Source of the DNA: Vandiemenella viatica
Lineage: Eukaryota > Arthropoda > Insecta > Orthoptera > Morabidae
DNA length: 64,000 nucleotides
Assembly: GCA_031002005.1 (NCBI GenBank)
Contig: JARYHS010013630.1
Coordinates: forward strand, 234,739,539-234,803,538
Direction of reading: 5' to 3'
A program made the position numbers and the translations under genes. Shown in pieces: positions 36,401-47,361 of the stretch (within the stretch, counting starts at the first letter, position 1; the number at the start of each line of letters is the position of its first letter). Below the pieces are notes generated by a model. It had not been told where the DNA came from and did no database searches. It saw only the letters and a list, made by a program, of their open reading frames with translations.

Positions 36401-36799
36401 ATTCCCTAAACATTGTCGACAAATCACTGTGCGAATGAAGAAGAAACATCAAACCTTCTTTTTGGCTGTGATACATATACTGCTGCTGGTCATACCAACA
36501 TCGATACTCCGCAGCCACAAATAATTGTATCATTTAACGACTCCATTCACCAAACATAACATAACCATGCGAATAAATTCAATTAGTGTGGTTGACAGAT
36601 TGGTAAGTAACTCCACAATTAACACATGACTCCTCTCATATCAATCTCGCAGAACTAGATGTATCTCTCTGATATATTCATCGTAAGTGTTGTACAGCTA
36701 TGACAAAGAATGCATTTCACCTTTTATGAACGTATAGTTGCCTCAAACCGCGACATAAATTGCGGTCTGAATGGGGTGTTCTGTCAAACTATTTCTAAG
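36401..36799. other. Unassigned AT-rich DNA
   Basis: No gene seen; it leads into repeat family X. Confidence 0.4.
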
Positions 36800-37135
36800 C
36801 AGGTGCTTAATTAAACAGAACTGTTATAAAATAACGCTCAATGTAATTACTCGTACCTTACGCGGTAGCAAATTATTCAGTTTTCTCCCTGGTCCTGGAT
36901 CTATTTCAACGTATCTTCAAACTCCCAAGCTCCGCTAATATTGCTGCTCCGGAATCAAAATACAATCATACGCGATTTAATATATTCACTATATCACATC
37001 TTAGTGACATCATGTATCACTATAGGGGGAGTCCAGGAATGAAAGAATAATGTTGCAACCGCAGATAGGTCACATCGTGTCCTACTATAGGACAAAATTT
37101 TATTTTAGTAAAAGTCTCACCATTTTCGAGAAATT

Positions 37136-37136
<1 letters not shown>

Positions 37137-37180
<44 letters not shown>
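37137..37180. repeat. Poly-T run (44 T)
   Basis: An uninterrupted T-run in the left arm of the foldback element. The right arm carries a shorter T-run in the same strand sense, so this run is not part of the inverted symmetry. Confidence 0.9.
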
Positions 37181-37181
<1 letters not shown>

Positions 37182-37435
37182 TTGATACATGTGAATTTGT
37201 TCAGTTTATTCCATGCCATTTCTACAAATTAAGACTTTTTGAAACTTGTTTTTTTTTTTTTTTTTTTTAAATTTACGCGAGGATATCTGAGTCATCTACT
37301 ACAATTTTCTTTAATACCTTCGTGTTTTAGAAACTACCACAAAAACATAATTTTAAAAGGGATGTTAATCAATTATACCATTTTTAAATTGGCAATTGTC
37401 AAACAATTTTTAATGTAATTGGAAAGATCCGCTTA

Positions 37436-37460
37436 GAATTATTATTATTATTATTATTTT
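37436..37460. repeat. (ATT)n microsatellite
   Basis: About seven ATT triplets followed by T-runs, in the spacer of the foldback element. Confidence 0.85.
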
Positions 37461-38290
37461 TTACACCAGGGCTGTCAAAGTCAGCCGTTTGAATAAATTT
37501 GTATACACTTTTTACATAAGATTATATAACGGTTTTTTAACATTTTAAGAAAAAACAATGTTGTTTTAGATGACTCAAACAGCCATGAGTAAATTAAAAA
37601 AAAAAACAGGTTTCAAAAATTCTTGGTTTGTAGTGATAGCATGGAATAAGCTGAACAGTCACATGTTGTTGTTGGTTTTTTTTTTTGGATGGTGAGATTT
37701 TTACCAAAATAAAATTTTGTCCTATAGTAGGACATGATGTGACGTATCTGCGGTTGCAGGATTGGACGCCCTGAATAAGCTGAACCAAAAATCTTCCCTA
37801 GTTACTTTTTCGGATTTCAGGTCAGTATTGCAACGATTGAACAGCTGACGCGTTTCGAACTACTTACATACCGCTAAAATAATGACGTCAGTGAAACCAA
37901 AGGAAATTAAAAACAAATCTTTAAAGCTTTCGCTATGCTGCGTAATATCAATTTTAATCGTAGTCGAGGCTTAGGACACGCTCAATGTGAAACGAGTTTT
38001 ATTCAAAGTAATTACTGGCTTCGCCTTAACGTCGCATGTCGGTTGTTATTCTGACTCAGGCTAAACAAAATTTCCGCTACCATTGCTGCTCAAAAATTTA
38101 AAACATTTTCTTACATACCTGTGGCAAAAGAATTTAACGAAAACATCTACATAAAACAAATATAAATAAATAAAAAGCAACTAATAATTCATATGTTATT
38201 TGATTGAGATTCATATTATTCTTTCAGTGTTCTGGCAGTTCATTTCTTCACGGATTCTTAACTAAATCGAGCTGTTATTACTCAATGCTG

Positions 38291-39972
38291 ATAAACTGTA
38301 CTGTGTAGCAACATCTCTGGGCATTGTTAATCAAGCAATGAAACCTGGGTGCGTGATGCGCAAGCTTATAATCTTTTAATAGTACTGATAGGTATAATAC
38401 ATGCATCATTTTCTTGTGTGTGTGAGAATGGAATGGGACAGTTACCCAGTTTTCTAATGATCTTCTTGCTAGTAATATAATCTGTACTGTCCAATTAAGC
38501 ACTTACAGAACAATCCACACAACGCACACTTTAAGGCGTCCCTTTCGTTTGCTTGATACTGAGAGGAGAAAAAAAATCTTCAGAAGATAAAGGAAAGTAT
38601 CTATTTTTAGTCGAAACCACACTGAAAAAACATATTTAAGGCTTCTTAACATTTCAAAGATTTTAGCATTCCTGAGTGACATGTTAAATTCATGACTGTT
38701 ATTCAGTATTGGAAGGAATTATCTTCTTTTCTGTTAACAAGAGATCTCTTATTAACACTGAACTTTGAAAAGAATTAGCTTCACCCTACCAATCAGCTAT
38801 GGAGAGTAAAAAAGTTTTATTTGAAATACGAACTGTTTCAGAAACGAGATCTCCAGCCAAGCAGTAAAACCAATTAGTCCTCCCAAATTCCTTTTACTTT
38901 TCCAACGAAGATCTGAACTTTTAAATGGAGTAAGCCTACTTTTAAACACAAGTACTGGAGACGTTAGAGAACGGAAAAAAAAATATTTTTTGGTAGTGGT
39001 AACATTAAAATTGAATTCAATTGGACATAAAACTGATTTTTTTGTTTTACTTGAGACTCTTCTATACACTATCACTATGTTTATTTATTCTCATCGAAGA
39101 GGGTAAGTAATACTAATGTTAATAATATTGTTTGCGGAGTTCCTTATTCTATTCGATCCAACATTATTTTACCTGTTGAATGTCTAAAGTTTAGTTAAGT
39201 TGATAACTGTTTCGAATTTGACAAATATTCTGTGTATATGTGAAGTGAAAATTTAACCTTAAGAAAATTGGTAACAATGGGTGTAAACAAAGCTCCTGAA
39301 GATTTCAGTGGTTCCCCGTTCCTATGGAGTAAGTTTATAACACTTCACTTAAAGTATATTATTTAGCAGCAGACTATAGAATAGCATGTTTATAAAGGAT
39401 ATAAGCTGTAAGAATATGGTGATATCACTTTGCATCTCAACTCACTCACGTCTCCGTCATATGTCGGAAGCGATACTGTGAATGGAGGTCTCAAAACACC
39501 GTCACCTTATATGCAAGAAAATTATTTTCTCCCATTATGGGTATATTTTATGTACTAATTCTTGTTAGCGTCTAATGAGAGTAAAAAGGTCCATAAAGTT
39601 TTCTTGAGACCCTTTCATCTAATCATAATACTAAGAAGAACTGAAACTTGGATTTTTTAAAATACTATTGTAACTGTCTCGTTATATAAAGTGAGTTGTC
39701 TGACAATAAATAGGATAAACCGAACACCACATACACGGTGAATTGCAGGAAGTTATGAGTCATAAAACATCCTCGTTATTTTAAGAGAGATTCTAAGTAT
39801 GGACTATTTTGAGGAGAACTACATTATTATTTTAAAGAAAGGAATACACAAACTGCCTGCGAGAGGAACAAATCCTGTTGTGCAGAACAACCGACACAAC
39901 ATTACTATAATAAACTAATGGACAAATTTTTACAAAGATACACATCCTGATAGTTTAAGCCAGTCGTTGTAA
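38291..39972. other. Unassigned AT-rich DNA
   Basis: No supported gene. The last part (39905-39945) has an AAACTAATGGACAAATTTTTAC-like phrase that also appears near 47650, on the other side of the element nest; both may belong to one older Helitron-like repeat. Confidence 0.4.
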
Positions 39973-40332
39973 TCTTTATATATAAAGATGAATGTTTGTT
40001 TGTTGGTTTGTTTGTTCTTCATACAAATCAACAGTTTTCATCCGATCTCGATGAAACTTTTCACACTTATCCCTAGAAACAAGGAGAAAAATATTGTCTA
40101 CATTTGGTTGAAAAATTATCTGTATAAATAACACATGTTGTGTCATAACTTCGAAATACGGCGATAGACAGACACGTTGGATGTGGACGTCTCCAGACCG
40201 TATTTCCGTGTAGTGAGCTGGCAGCTCAGTGGCAGTCGCTTGCGGCCGGCTGTAGCGAGCGGTCGCTTCGCATTTTCCTGGTGTCTGGTGTTGTGTGGTT
40301 AAGTGTTTACCAAGTAGATACAACAAAACCTA

Positions 40333-42470
40333 GTGAAAGTCATGGAAGCAAATCAATTCGTACGAAAATCTAGGATAAAATTTTCCTTCGCTTACGAGTA
40401 CATGCGTCCAAAGACAGTGGAAATCGACGAGTGGCCCTACAATGAAATCGGCTTACGAGAGAAGAGTGTGTACGGCATTCAAGTCGACTTCCTCGCCAAT
40501 GTGGTGTACGTCAAGCTTCGAGATGAAGAGGAGTGTCTGCGTATCATAAAGGAGACTAATGGAGAAAGAAAATTCGTCCACAGCAATGGCGAGGTAAGCA
40601 GCGTCTCTATATCGCATGCTGGTCTAGGTATAAGAAATGTTAAGGTCCATAACGTCCCCTTCGAAATCTCAACAAATAGCATACAGAGAGCTTTCGAAAA
40701 TAAGGTACAATATTCAACGTATCATCGGACAAAAGATATGGTAGTAGGAGATTCTTGGTAGACAGTGGTATCAGATCTGTCAAAATCGATCTAAAATCCC
40801 ACATACCCTAGTATGTAAATATTGCAGGGTTTAAGGCGCTTGTCATTTACGAAGGACAGCCGAGAACGTGTGTCATATGTAATTCCAATGATCACCTCAA
40901 GGCGGAATGCACTCAAAGGAGACCCTTGCAACTACCATCTGAACGGCTGGCCCCCCATACAGCCATTACAGGGGAGCCGCTAAAAGAAACATATGCTAAT
41001 GTGACAAACGGTACTATCTGAATCAATACAACAAGAAATGATGAACCTGTGCTAGAAATGGAAACGGATAACCCACCAAACACCCCAATTGAGATTGAGA
41101 ATACACTTATAAGAGAAGCACCCCAAGAATCGATGTACGAAAAAGAAAACAGTCTCACATAGAGCAAGGAAACAACAAAAATGTCAAAACACGCTCTTCC
41201 GAAACACCACTGAAAGACGAAAAAACAACCGTGCCAAATGCCAAACAATACCCATTGCTTACAGTTGTAATAGTCATCTAACTTTACTTATTAAAATTCT
41301 TACTAATATTAATTTTTTTTATTGTTCGGGATCCAGAAATGAAAGATTTCTAACTAGATAACACACTTCATTTAATCTACATATTAGTCTACAAGATGTT
41401 ACGTCAAACAAACAAATAAATGATTATACACATATAGTTATCTCAAGATCACTTCCAGAAATTATTTTCGCTTAGTATAAAATTACAAATTTATCATTCA
41501 TACTGCGGTATAAAATCATTCTACCCTCTATATACATATGAAATTAAATATGATTAAGCCGGCTAACTATTAGGCAACCCCAAAACACTGATTGCATTTT
41601 CATTATAAAATTATCTTTCAGGGCGTGTTACGGTTTCCCTATTCGTCATTGTTCGTCATAATGCAGTTGTGATTTACCGTTTCTTGTAGAATACAGGAAG
41701 CGGCCACAGCTCGCTTTGTGTCTCGTCGCCAAAACAGGTGGGCTAATTGATACAGTAAGTATTACTATTAAGCACAGGTAGAAACCAAGCTTAACCAATC
41801 AGCCGCTCGTTAGCTTGGTTCATCATGCTGCATGCAAGCAACAGAAAAAACTTTTAACACTCCTACTGGGCAGTCAGTAGAAACTGCGTGTAACACGTTT
41901 AGTGCTCCAGAACAGAATGAATGTTTTCTGAGCAGGTCTCGGCAAATTCCTACGCACAGGTAGAGAGCGACCCTTCTCCCGCCACTAAAGGATGCCGCTA
42001 AGCCGCAAACAACAGCATTTGGCTAACCTGCCTGTTCGACCCTTTGGGAAAATCTTCAGCACACTTCCTCCCAAGCCCCGCTAATAATCGATACATTCAT
42101 AAAAAAAATACTAAAATGTAATTTGGACCATTACACAGTACCCTTAGAGAAAAAGGAAGCCTTATCAATGGGAGAACGAAAGCAGGAAAATACACCCAAT
42201 ACCAAAAGGCCAAGACTCGAAAGGAGGAGAGTGGACTCAATAGCACAAGAACTAGCAGAAAAATCAAGGAAAATCCCCGCCATTCAAACAGAAACAAAAT
42301 CTGCTGAACTTTCCCATAGCGGAAACCACAACAAGGAAGCAAGCAACAACGAAAACAAGACCGTCGAAACACATGACATGGATATAGCCCGTGAAGAGAA
42401 TATATCCTTATGGTCGGAAGAACTAGATGACACCGAGGAAGAAGATATATCAAATGAAGCAGAGATATGA
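40333..42470 (+). pseudogene. LINE ORF1 (gag-like), broken and split by a solo LTR
   Basis: First segment 40333-40761 (142 codons, start ATG at 40339 or 40333 frame) with an N-terminal region that has several hydrophobic beta-like stretches (YGIQVDFLANVVYVKL, IRNVKVHNVPFEIS), as in RNA-binding ORF1 proteins. After a stop the homology continues in another frame with a zinc knuckle (CVICNSNDHLKAEC, near 40870-40911). The frame is then interrupted by the LTR at 41266-42135. A charged tail follows (42140-42470), including NTPNTKRPRLERRR and an acidic end. It would bind element RNA in a working copy. This copy is disabled by frame breaks and the insertion. Confidence 0.7.
41262..42139. mobile_element. 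Solo LTR in LINE ORF1, TSD CAGT
   Basis: The body 41266-42135 (870 bp) starts TGTAATAG and ends CCATTACA, with CAGT on both sides (41262-41265, 42136-42139). The ends are imperfect inverted repeats. Neighbouring sequence on both sides reads as ORF1-type coding sequence, whereas the interior has none. It is not related to solo LTR family A at 2.6 and 10.5 kb. The orientation is not determined. Confidence 0.8.
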
Positions 42471-42532
42471 ACGATACAACTACACGTGACTGTAAAGATA
42501 CATAATGGCAGACGCGGACTCAAACATACTGT

Positions 42533-45500
42533 GTGTCAACCCTAAATGTAAATGGGATAAAGAACCCAACAAAAATACAATGCCTAAAAGAATATCTATG
42601 GGCGGCGGAGGTAGATATAGCGCTCCTTCAGGAAGTGGCCTGGGAAGGTGCATTAAGCATCACTGGATACAACGAATTGAAGAATCTCGTCATTGATACC
42701 GGTCTAGGAACGGCAATTTTAACCAAGGAGGGTATCGAAATCCAAAACGTCGAAATCTTAGAAAATGGAAGGGGCATAGCCTGCATGATAGCCGGAGCGC
42801 GCATTATAAACATTTATGCGCCTTCCGGAAATCAAAATAGATAAAGCAGAAGATATTTCTACAAAACAGAGATAACCCAATTACTGACAGATACCTGCAA
42901 CAGTCTAATACTTGCAGGAGACTTTAACTGCGTCATATCTCCAAAAGACCAATACCCAAACTTCAACAAATGCAAAGAACTCGAGTATTTAATAAAAAAA
43001 TTAACACTGTCAGACAGTTGGGAAGTAAAAAATGGGCAAATTCCTGGTTTTACATACACCACTGAGAGCACAGCAAGTAGACTGGACAGAATATATATCT
43101 CACCTGACATAACCAGCAAAGTTTCCTCAGTGGAGATCTGGCCTTTAGCCTTTTCAGACCACAATGCATACCACTGTAAAATAAACTTAGACCCGCAAAA
43201 AATAATCAGAAAAAGGGGGCAGTGGAAATTAAATACCTCCCTTCTAAGCGACAACAAACTGAAACACGTAGTCAACGACAAGTGGAACCATTGCAAGAGG
43301 CAAAAAAGTAAATATAATACAACAATGCAATGATGGTTGGAATGTGCAAAACCCAAACTCAGAGACACCATGATAAACTACTCCAGACAGAAAAAGCAAT
43401 GGGAAAATAGCACCAAAGAATTCCTTTTCATGGCCTTGAGAGAGCAATGTACCAATAACATAGAAACGTTGCAAAACAACCGGAAAATAAAACAACTCAA
43501 AGCCAGAATAGTTAAAATAACAAGCAGGAAACTGCTAGGATATCAAATAAGAGCAAAAACGGGCTCCATCCAACAAGAAGAAACAACATCAACCTTCCAT
43601 CTTGTCAAAGAAAAAGAGAACGCAAAAAGAAAGCTAATAACTGAGCTAAAAACAGAAGGAGGAGACAGACTTGTGGATCAAAAACAAATAGAGGAAGAAG
43701 TAACAAAATACCTAAGCAAAACATATACAGAAGAGACAATTGATAAAGAAGAAGTCAACAAAATATTACAATGCATCAAGCCGGTGTTATCTCAACAAGA
43801 CAATGAAACCATAAACCAGAAAATAACACGGGAAGAAATAGAAAACGCCATAAGAAGAAGCCCGAAAATGAAGTCACCTGGCCCGGACGGACTACCAATA
43901 GAATTTTACATGGAATTCTGGGACTTAATAAAACAAGAATTTGAAGACATGTACAACGAGCTATTGACTATGAACACAGCTCCAACTGAACTAGTAGAAG
44001 GATTAATTATATTAATCCCCAAAGAACCAGATAAGAAAGACATAGAAAATTTTAGACCACTCACTATGCTGAACTCGGACTATAAAGTATTCAGTCGAAT
44101 TATCGCCATAAGGCTTAGAAATGTATCCGAGAAAGTAATAGGGGAATATCAGACCTGTACTGGGAATGGCAGATCGATAATTCAAACAATAACAAACATC
44201 AGAGATACAATTGCACTCTCGAAGGCTGCAAACGCAAAAACATCCGTCCTGTCATTAGATTTCTATAAAGCCTTCGACCGCATAAACCATACATATCTAA
44301 AAGTAACTATGGAAAAGATGGGCTTCAGCCAGCAAATATGTAATATAATCTACACGCTGTTACACCAAGCGACATCAAGAGTACTCATAAGCGGGGTAAT
44401 AACAAAGCCATCAAGAATAACAAGATCCATACGACAAGGATGCCCACTGTCCATGCTTTTGTTCGCACTCGCAGTTGAGCCCTTTCTAGCAGCAGTCTAC
44501 AATACGGTTACTGGATTAAAAATCCGAGAGAATAAAATTGCAGTGTGCGCGTACGCAGATGATATAAATATTATCACCACCAACTCATTAGACATACAGA
44601 AAATACGGGAGTTACTAAGGACATACGAAAGGGCTTCAAACGCAAAACTCAATGTAAAAAAATCCGCAAGTCTGAAAATAAGTGATACTATGGATGCGGA
44701 GAGCACAAGCTGGATACCAACACGTGACAAAATAAAGATCTTAGGCATTGAATTTAATAATACACCACAGAAAGCATCGGCTGCAAATTGGAGGACGCTA
44801 CTAGCAGCAATTAGGAGCAAGATGAAAGATTTCTCAAACAGAGAACTAAATACCATACAACAAATACAGCTGATAAACACAGTTGCCCTCCCAAAACTGT
44901 GGTACCTAGCTCACATATTTCCAATACCGATTGAAATAACAAAGAAAATGGAAATGGCGATAAATTGGTTCACACAGAGTGGACACATTTTTAAGATCCA
45001 TCACAAAATACTTAAGATGCCATATGATAAAGGAGGACTGAAGCTCGTGGATATACAAACGAAATGTATCGCCATCTAAATGAGGAACATGTACAAACAC
45101 CGTAAAGACATGGAAAGTAGTATAACAGGGTACACATTAAACGAACTAGAACCACGAAGCAGTACGGCACCAGTCGATATCAGCCATATAAATGCAAATT
45201 TAAGACATTTTCGCATATTCTACATAGAAAATAGCTATTTAAACATAACCAGCGGTGAGCCTATTCCAACAACTAAGAAACTGTATGACATGTTGCAAAG
45301 AGAGACGCAAAGCAAACTAGAAATTACGTACAGAAGAGACGACTGGAAAAAAATATGGCAGAATGTTCACAATGAATACATCAATAGCCACGCACGTTCC
45401 ACTTGGCATAGAGTAATACATAGGAAGATAAACTCAAATGAAAAGCTGTTCACACTACACCTTTGCCCTTCCGCACAGTGTTTACGCTGTAATCTAGAGG

Positions 45501-45829
45501 ATACGATACAACATCATCTGCTGGGATGTGAAGTTCCAGACATATGGAGGTGGACGAAAAGCAAACTAGCCATAATCAATAGAACTACTCCACAGAAATT
45601 CACGCCCGAAGATATTTTATTCCCAGATGTTACAATTTATCCTGCGACTAAAAGAAATGCTCACTTTTGGCTGTTGGGCAACTACACCCACTACGTCATC
45701 AGAAGAAGAGGAGAGATGTCAATAGAGGACTTCTGGTATTACCTAACCATCGAACACAACAAAATACTTAAAAGGGAAAAATACAAAGATAAGATAGCAC
45801 GCTTCTTGAGCGTGATAATGCCTCCATAA
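42533..45829 (+). pseudogene. LINE ORF2: endonuclease-reverse transcriptase with three stop codons
   Basis: One continuous frame. The endonuclease has STLNVNGIK, LLQEVAW, LAGDFNCVIS, SRLDRIYIS and FSDHNAY. The reverse transcriptase has LIPKEPDKKDIENFRPLTML (fingers), LSLDFYKAFDRINH (motif A), RQGCPLSMLLFALAVEP (motif B) and AYADDINII (motif C, near 44552). The C-terminus has CLRCNLEDTIQHHLLGC, a CCHC-like cysteine region as in L1/Tx1 elements. Only stops at 42842, 43331 and 45077 interrupt about 1,100 codons; no frameshift is seen. L1/Tx1 placement is by motif style. In an active copy it would nick target DNA and copy the element RNA. Confidence 0.9.
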
Positions 45830-46199
45830 AACCAACAGAAGAAATGAGTTCCAGCACCCACAATTATCAAGCGATACCATTAAGTCAAGACAACGATGGT
45901 GAAGCAAGACGGAAGATACGGACTCCGAAGAAAAGACGCCGGTAAGAGATGTTCCCACGTCAGAACCGACACCCACCAACAAACTGAAGTGCAACTTGAT
46001 GCAAGAGGAAGAAGAGACCGTCGACAATGAGTACGCCCCAAGAGGCCTTGCAGCCGCCACAGTGGACCCCTCGAGCTTCCCATACGCCCCGGGCGCCCCG
46101 TCGAAAACGAGTGAAGAGTCTGAGATGGGACAAATTGTAATCCTTTAGATTAGTTATGACCAGAAATCCAAAAAGAAATTCTGTTATTCAAATTTGTAA
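45830..46199 (+). other. 3' untranslated region of the L1/Tx1-like LINE
   Basis: Sequence between the ORF2 stop and the right TSD. It is moderately GC-rich and ends without a long A-tail. Minus-strand frames across it are not supported. Confidence 0.6.
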
Positions 46200-46471
46200 A
46201 GTGGCTAAAGAGCTTGCTTACGAACGTGGTGGTCTCCGGTTCAAGTCTCTGTGGAGGCCAAGATTTTTAAAAATTGTGTTTCATCGTAAGAGTCAGCCCT
46301 GGGCCGTAGGTTATTTGGATTGAATGTTAAACTGTAGATATTAGAAAGTTAGGGGTGCAATGCGAAGCAAATCATAGGTAGTCATGCAATGTTGTAGGTG
46401 TACACTTTTTTACGTTATAATGATCCCTCAGGTGTTGTTCGCAGTCATTGTGTGAGTGTAAACCACAGTAA

Positions 46472-47361
46472 TCTTATATATAAAGATGAATGTATGTTTA
46501 TTTGTTTGTTCTTCATACAAATCCACAGTTTTCATCCGATCTCGATGAAACTTTGCACACTTATCCTTTGAAACAAGGAGAAAAATACTGTCTACATTTG
46601 GTTGAAAAATTATCTGTATAAATAACACATGTTGTGTCATAACTTCGAAATACGGCGATAGACAGACACGTTGGATGTGGACGTCTCCAGACCGTGTTTC
46701 CGTGTAGTGAGCTGGCAGCTCAGTGGCAAAAGAGCTTGCTTACGAACGTGGTGGTCTCCGGTTCAAGTCTCTGTGGAGGCCAAGATTTATAAAAAAAAAA
46801 TTTTCATCGTAAGAGTCAGGCCTGGGCCGTAGGTTATTTGGATTGAATGTTAAACTGTAGATATTATAAAGTTAGGGGTGCAATGCGAGGCAAATCGTAG
46901 GTAGTCTTGCAATGTTGTAGGTGTACACTTTTTTACGTTATAATGATCCTTCAGGTGTTGTTCGCAGTCAGTGTGTGAGTGTGAGCCACAGTAACACTAA
47001 TATAAATACGGAAGTAAGTCTCTGTCTTTTTGTTACGTTTTGACGACTTTATGGCTATATCGTTGTGATGGAATTTTATAAGGAAAGCTGTATGAAGGGC
47101 ACAGGATATTTTTTCCAGTATGATTAACAGTTGTAGTCACGAAATTTTGAAATCTTATCGAATAGTGACAGAAATATGTTGGAAATTGATTCTCTTCAAG
47201 AGGCAGGTTCGACGGTAGAATGATATGGTGATAGCTTTCCTGTCATATTATGCCGACTCGATATTGTTTGGGACCAATCCTTCGTTACCAACAACTTTTT
47301 ATATTTAATTCTGGCAAAAAAATTCTTAATCCACGCGTACTAAGTCGCGGGTACGAGGCTA
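46472..47361 (+). mobile_element. Non-autonomous Helitron, copy B
   Basis: TC at 46472-46473 in ATCTTATATATAAAG, end CTAG at 47358-47361, inserted between A and T. A CGCG...CGCG hairpin precedes the 3' end. It is 890 bp and aligns throughout with copy A (899 bp). It contains the tRNA-like module (CAGCTCAGTGGCAAAAGAGC, then CCGGTTCAAGTCTC). It starts exactly where truncated copy C stops. Confidence 0.88.

Larger units (their letters stand above)
37022..37778. mobile_element. Foldback DNA element, about 0.75 kb
   Basis: Long inverted arms: the left arm (about 37024-37262) has TTGCAACCGCAGATA, GTCCTACTATAGGACAAAAT and CAGTTTATTCCATGCCAT; the right arm (about 37596-37777) has the reverse complements. 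Terminal sequence reads GGGGGAGTCC and, from the right, CAGGGCGTCC. Arms are interrupted by T-runs (44 T at 37137-37180; 20 T at 37249-37268). Family X copy 1 shows the site without the insertion. A TA duplication is possible but not certain. Confidence 0.75.
36800..38290. repeat. Repeat family X, copy 2, split by a foldback element
   Basis: 36800-37022 and 37777-38290 together align with 20280-21160. The first part carries TGCTTAATTAAACAGAAC and TCTCCCTGGTCCTGG; the second carries TTTCAGGTCAGTATTGCAACG, TTATTCTGACTCAGGCTAA and TTTCAGTGTTCTGGCAGTT. The tandem nature is seen again: the end of the block (near 38268) resembles its start (near 36810). Confidence 0.6.
40228..46205 (+). mobile_element. 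Full-length L1/Tx1-like LINE, TSD AGTGGC
   Basis: The body is 40234-46199 (5966 bp) between AGTGGC copies (40228-40233 and 46200-46205). The uninterrupted Helitron copy B has a single CAGTGGC at the same place, which confirms the site. A GC-rich 5' leader (40234-40332) precedes ORF1, and ORF2 holds an endonuclease, a reverse transcriptase and a C-terminal CCHC-like region. The 3' end lacks a long A-tail and finishes CAAATTTGTAA. A solo LTR splits ORF1. Confidence 0.85.
39973..46470 (+). mobile_element. Helitron copy C, interrupted and 3'-truncated
   Basis: The 5' end (TC at 39973-39974, then TTTATATATAAAGATGAATG) and 39973-40233 match Helitron copies A and B. The sequence resumes at 46200 (AGTGGCTAAAGAGCTTGC) and runs to about 46470 in CACAGTA, where copy B begins. 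The remaining 3' part is not found downstream. A 5.97-kb LINE splits it at the tRNA-like module. Confidence 0.8.
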
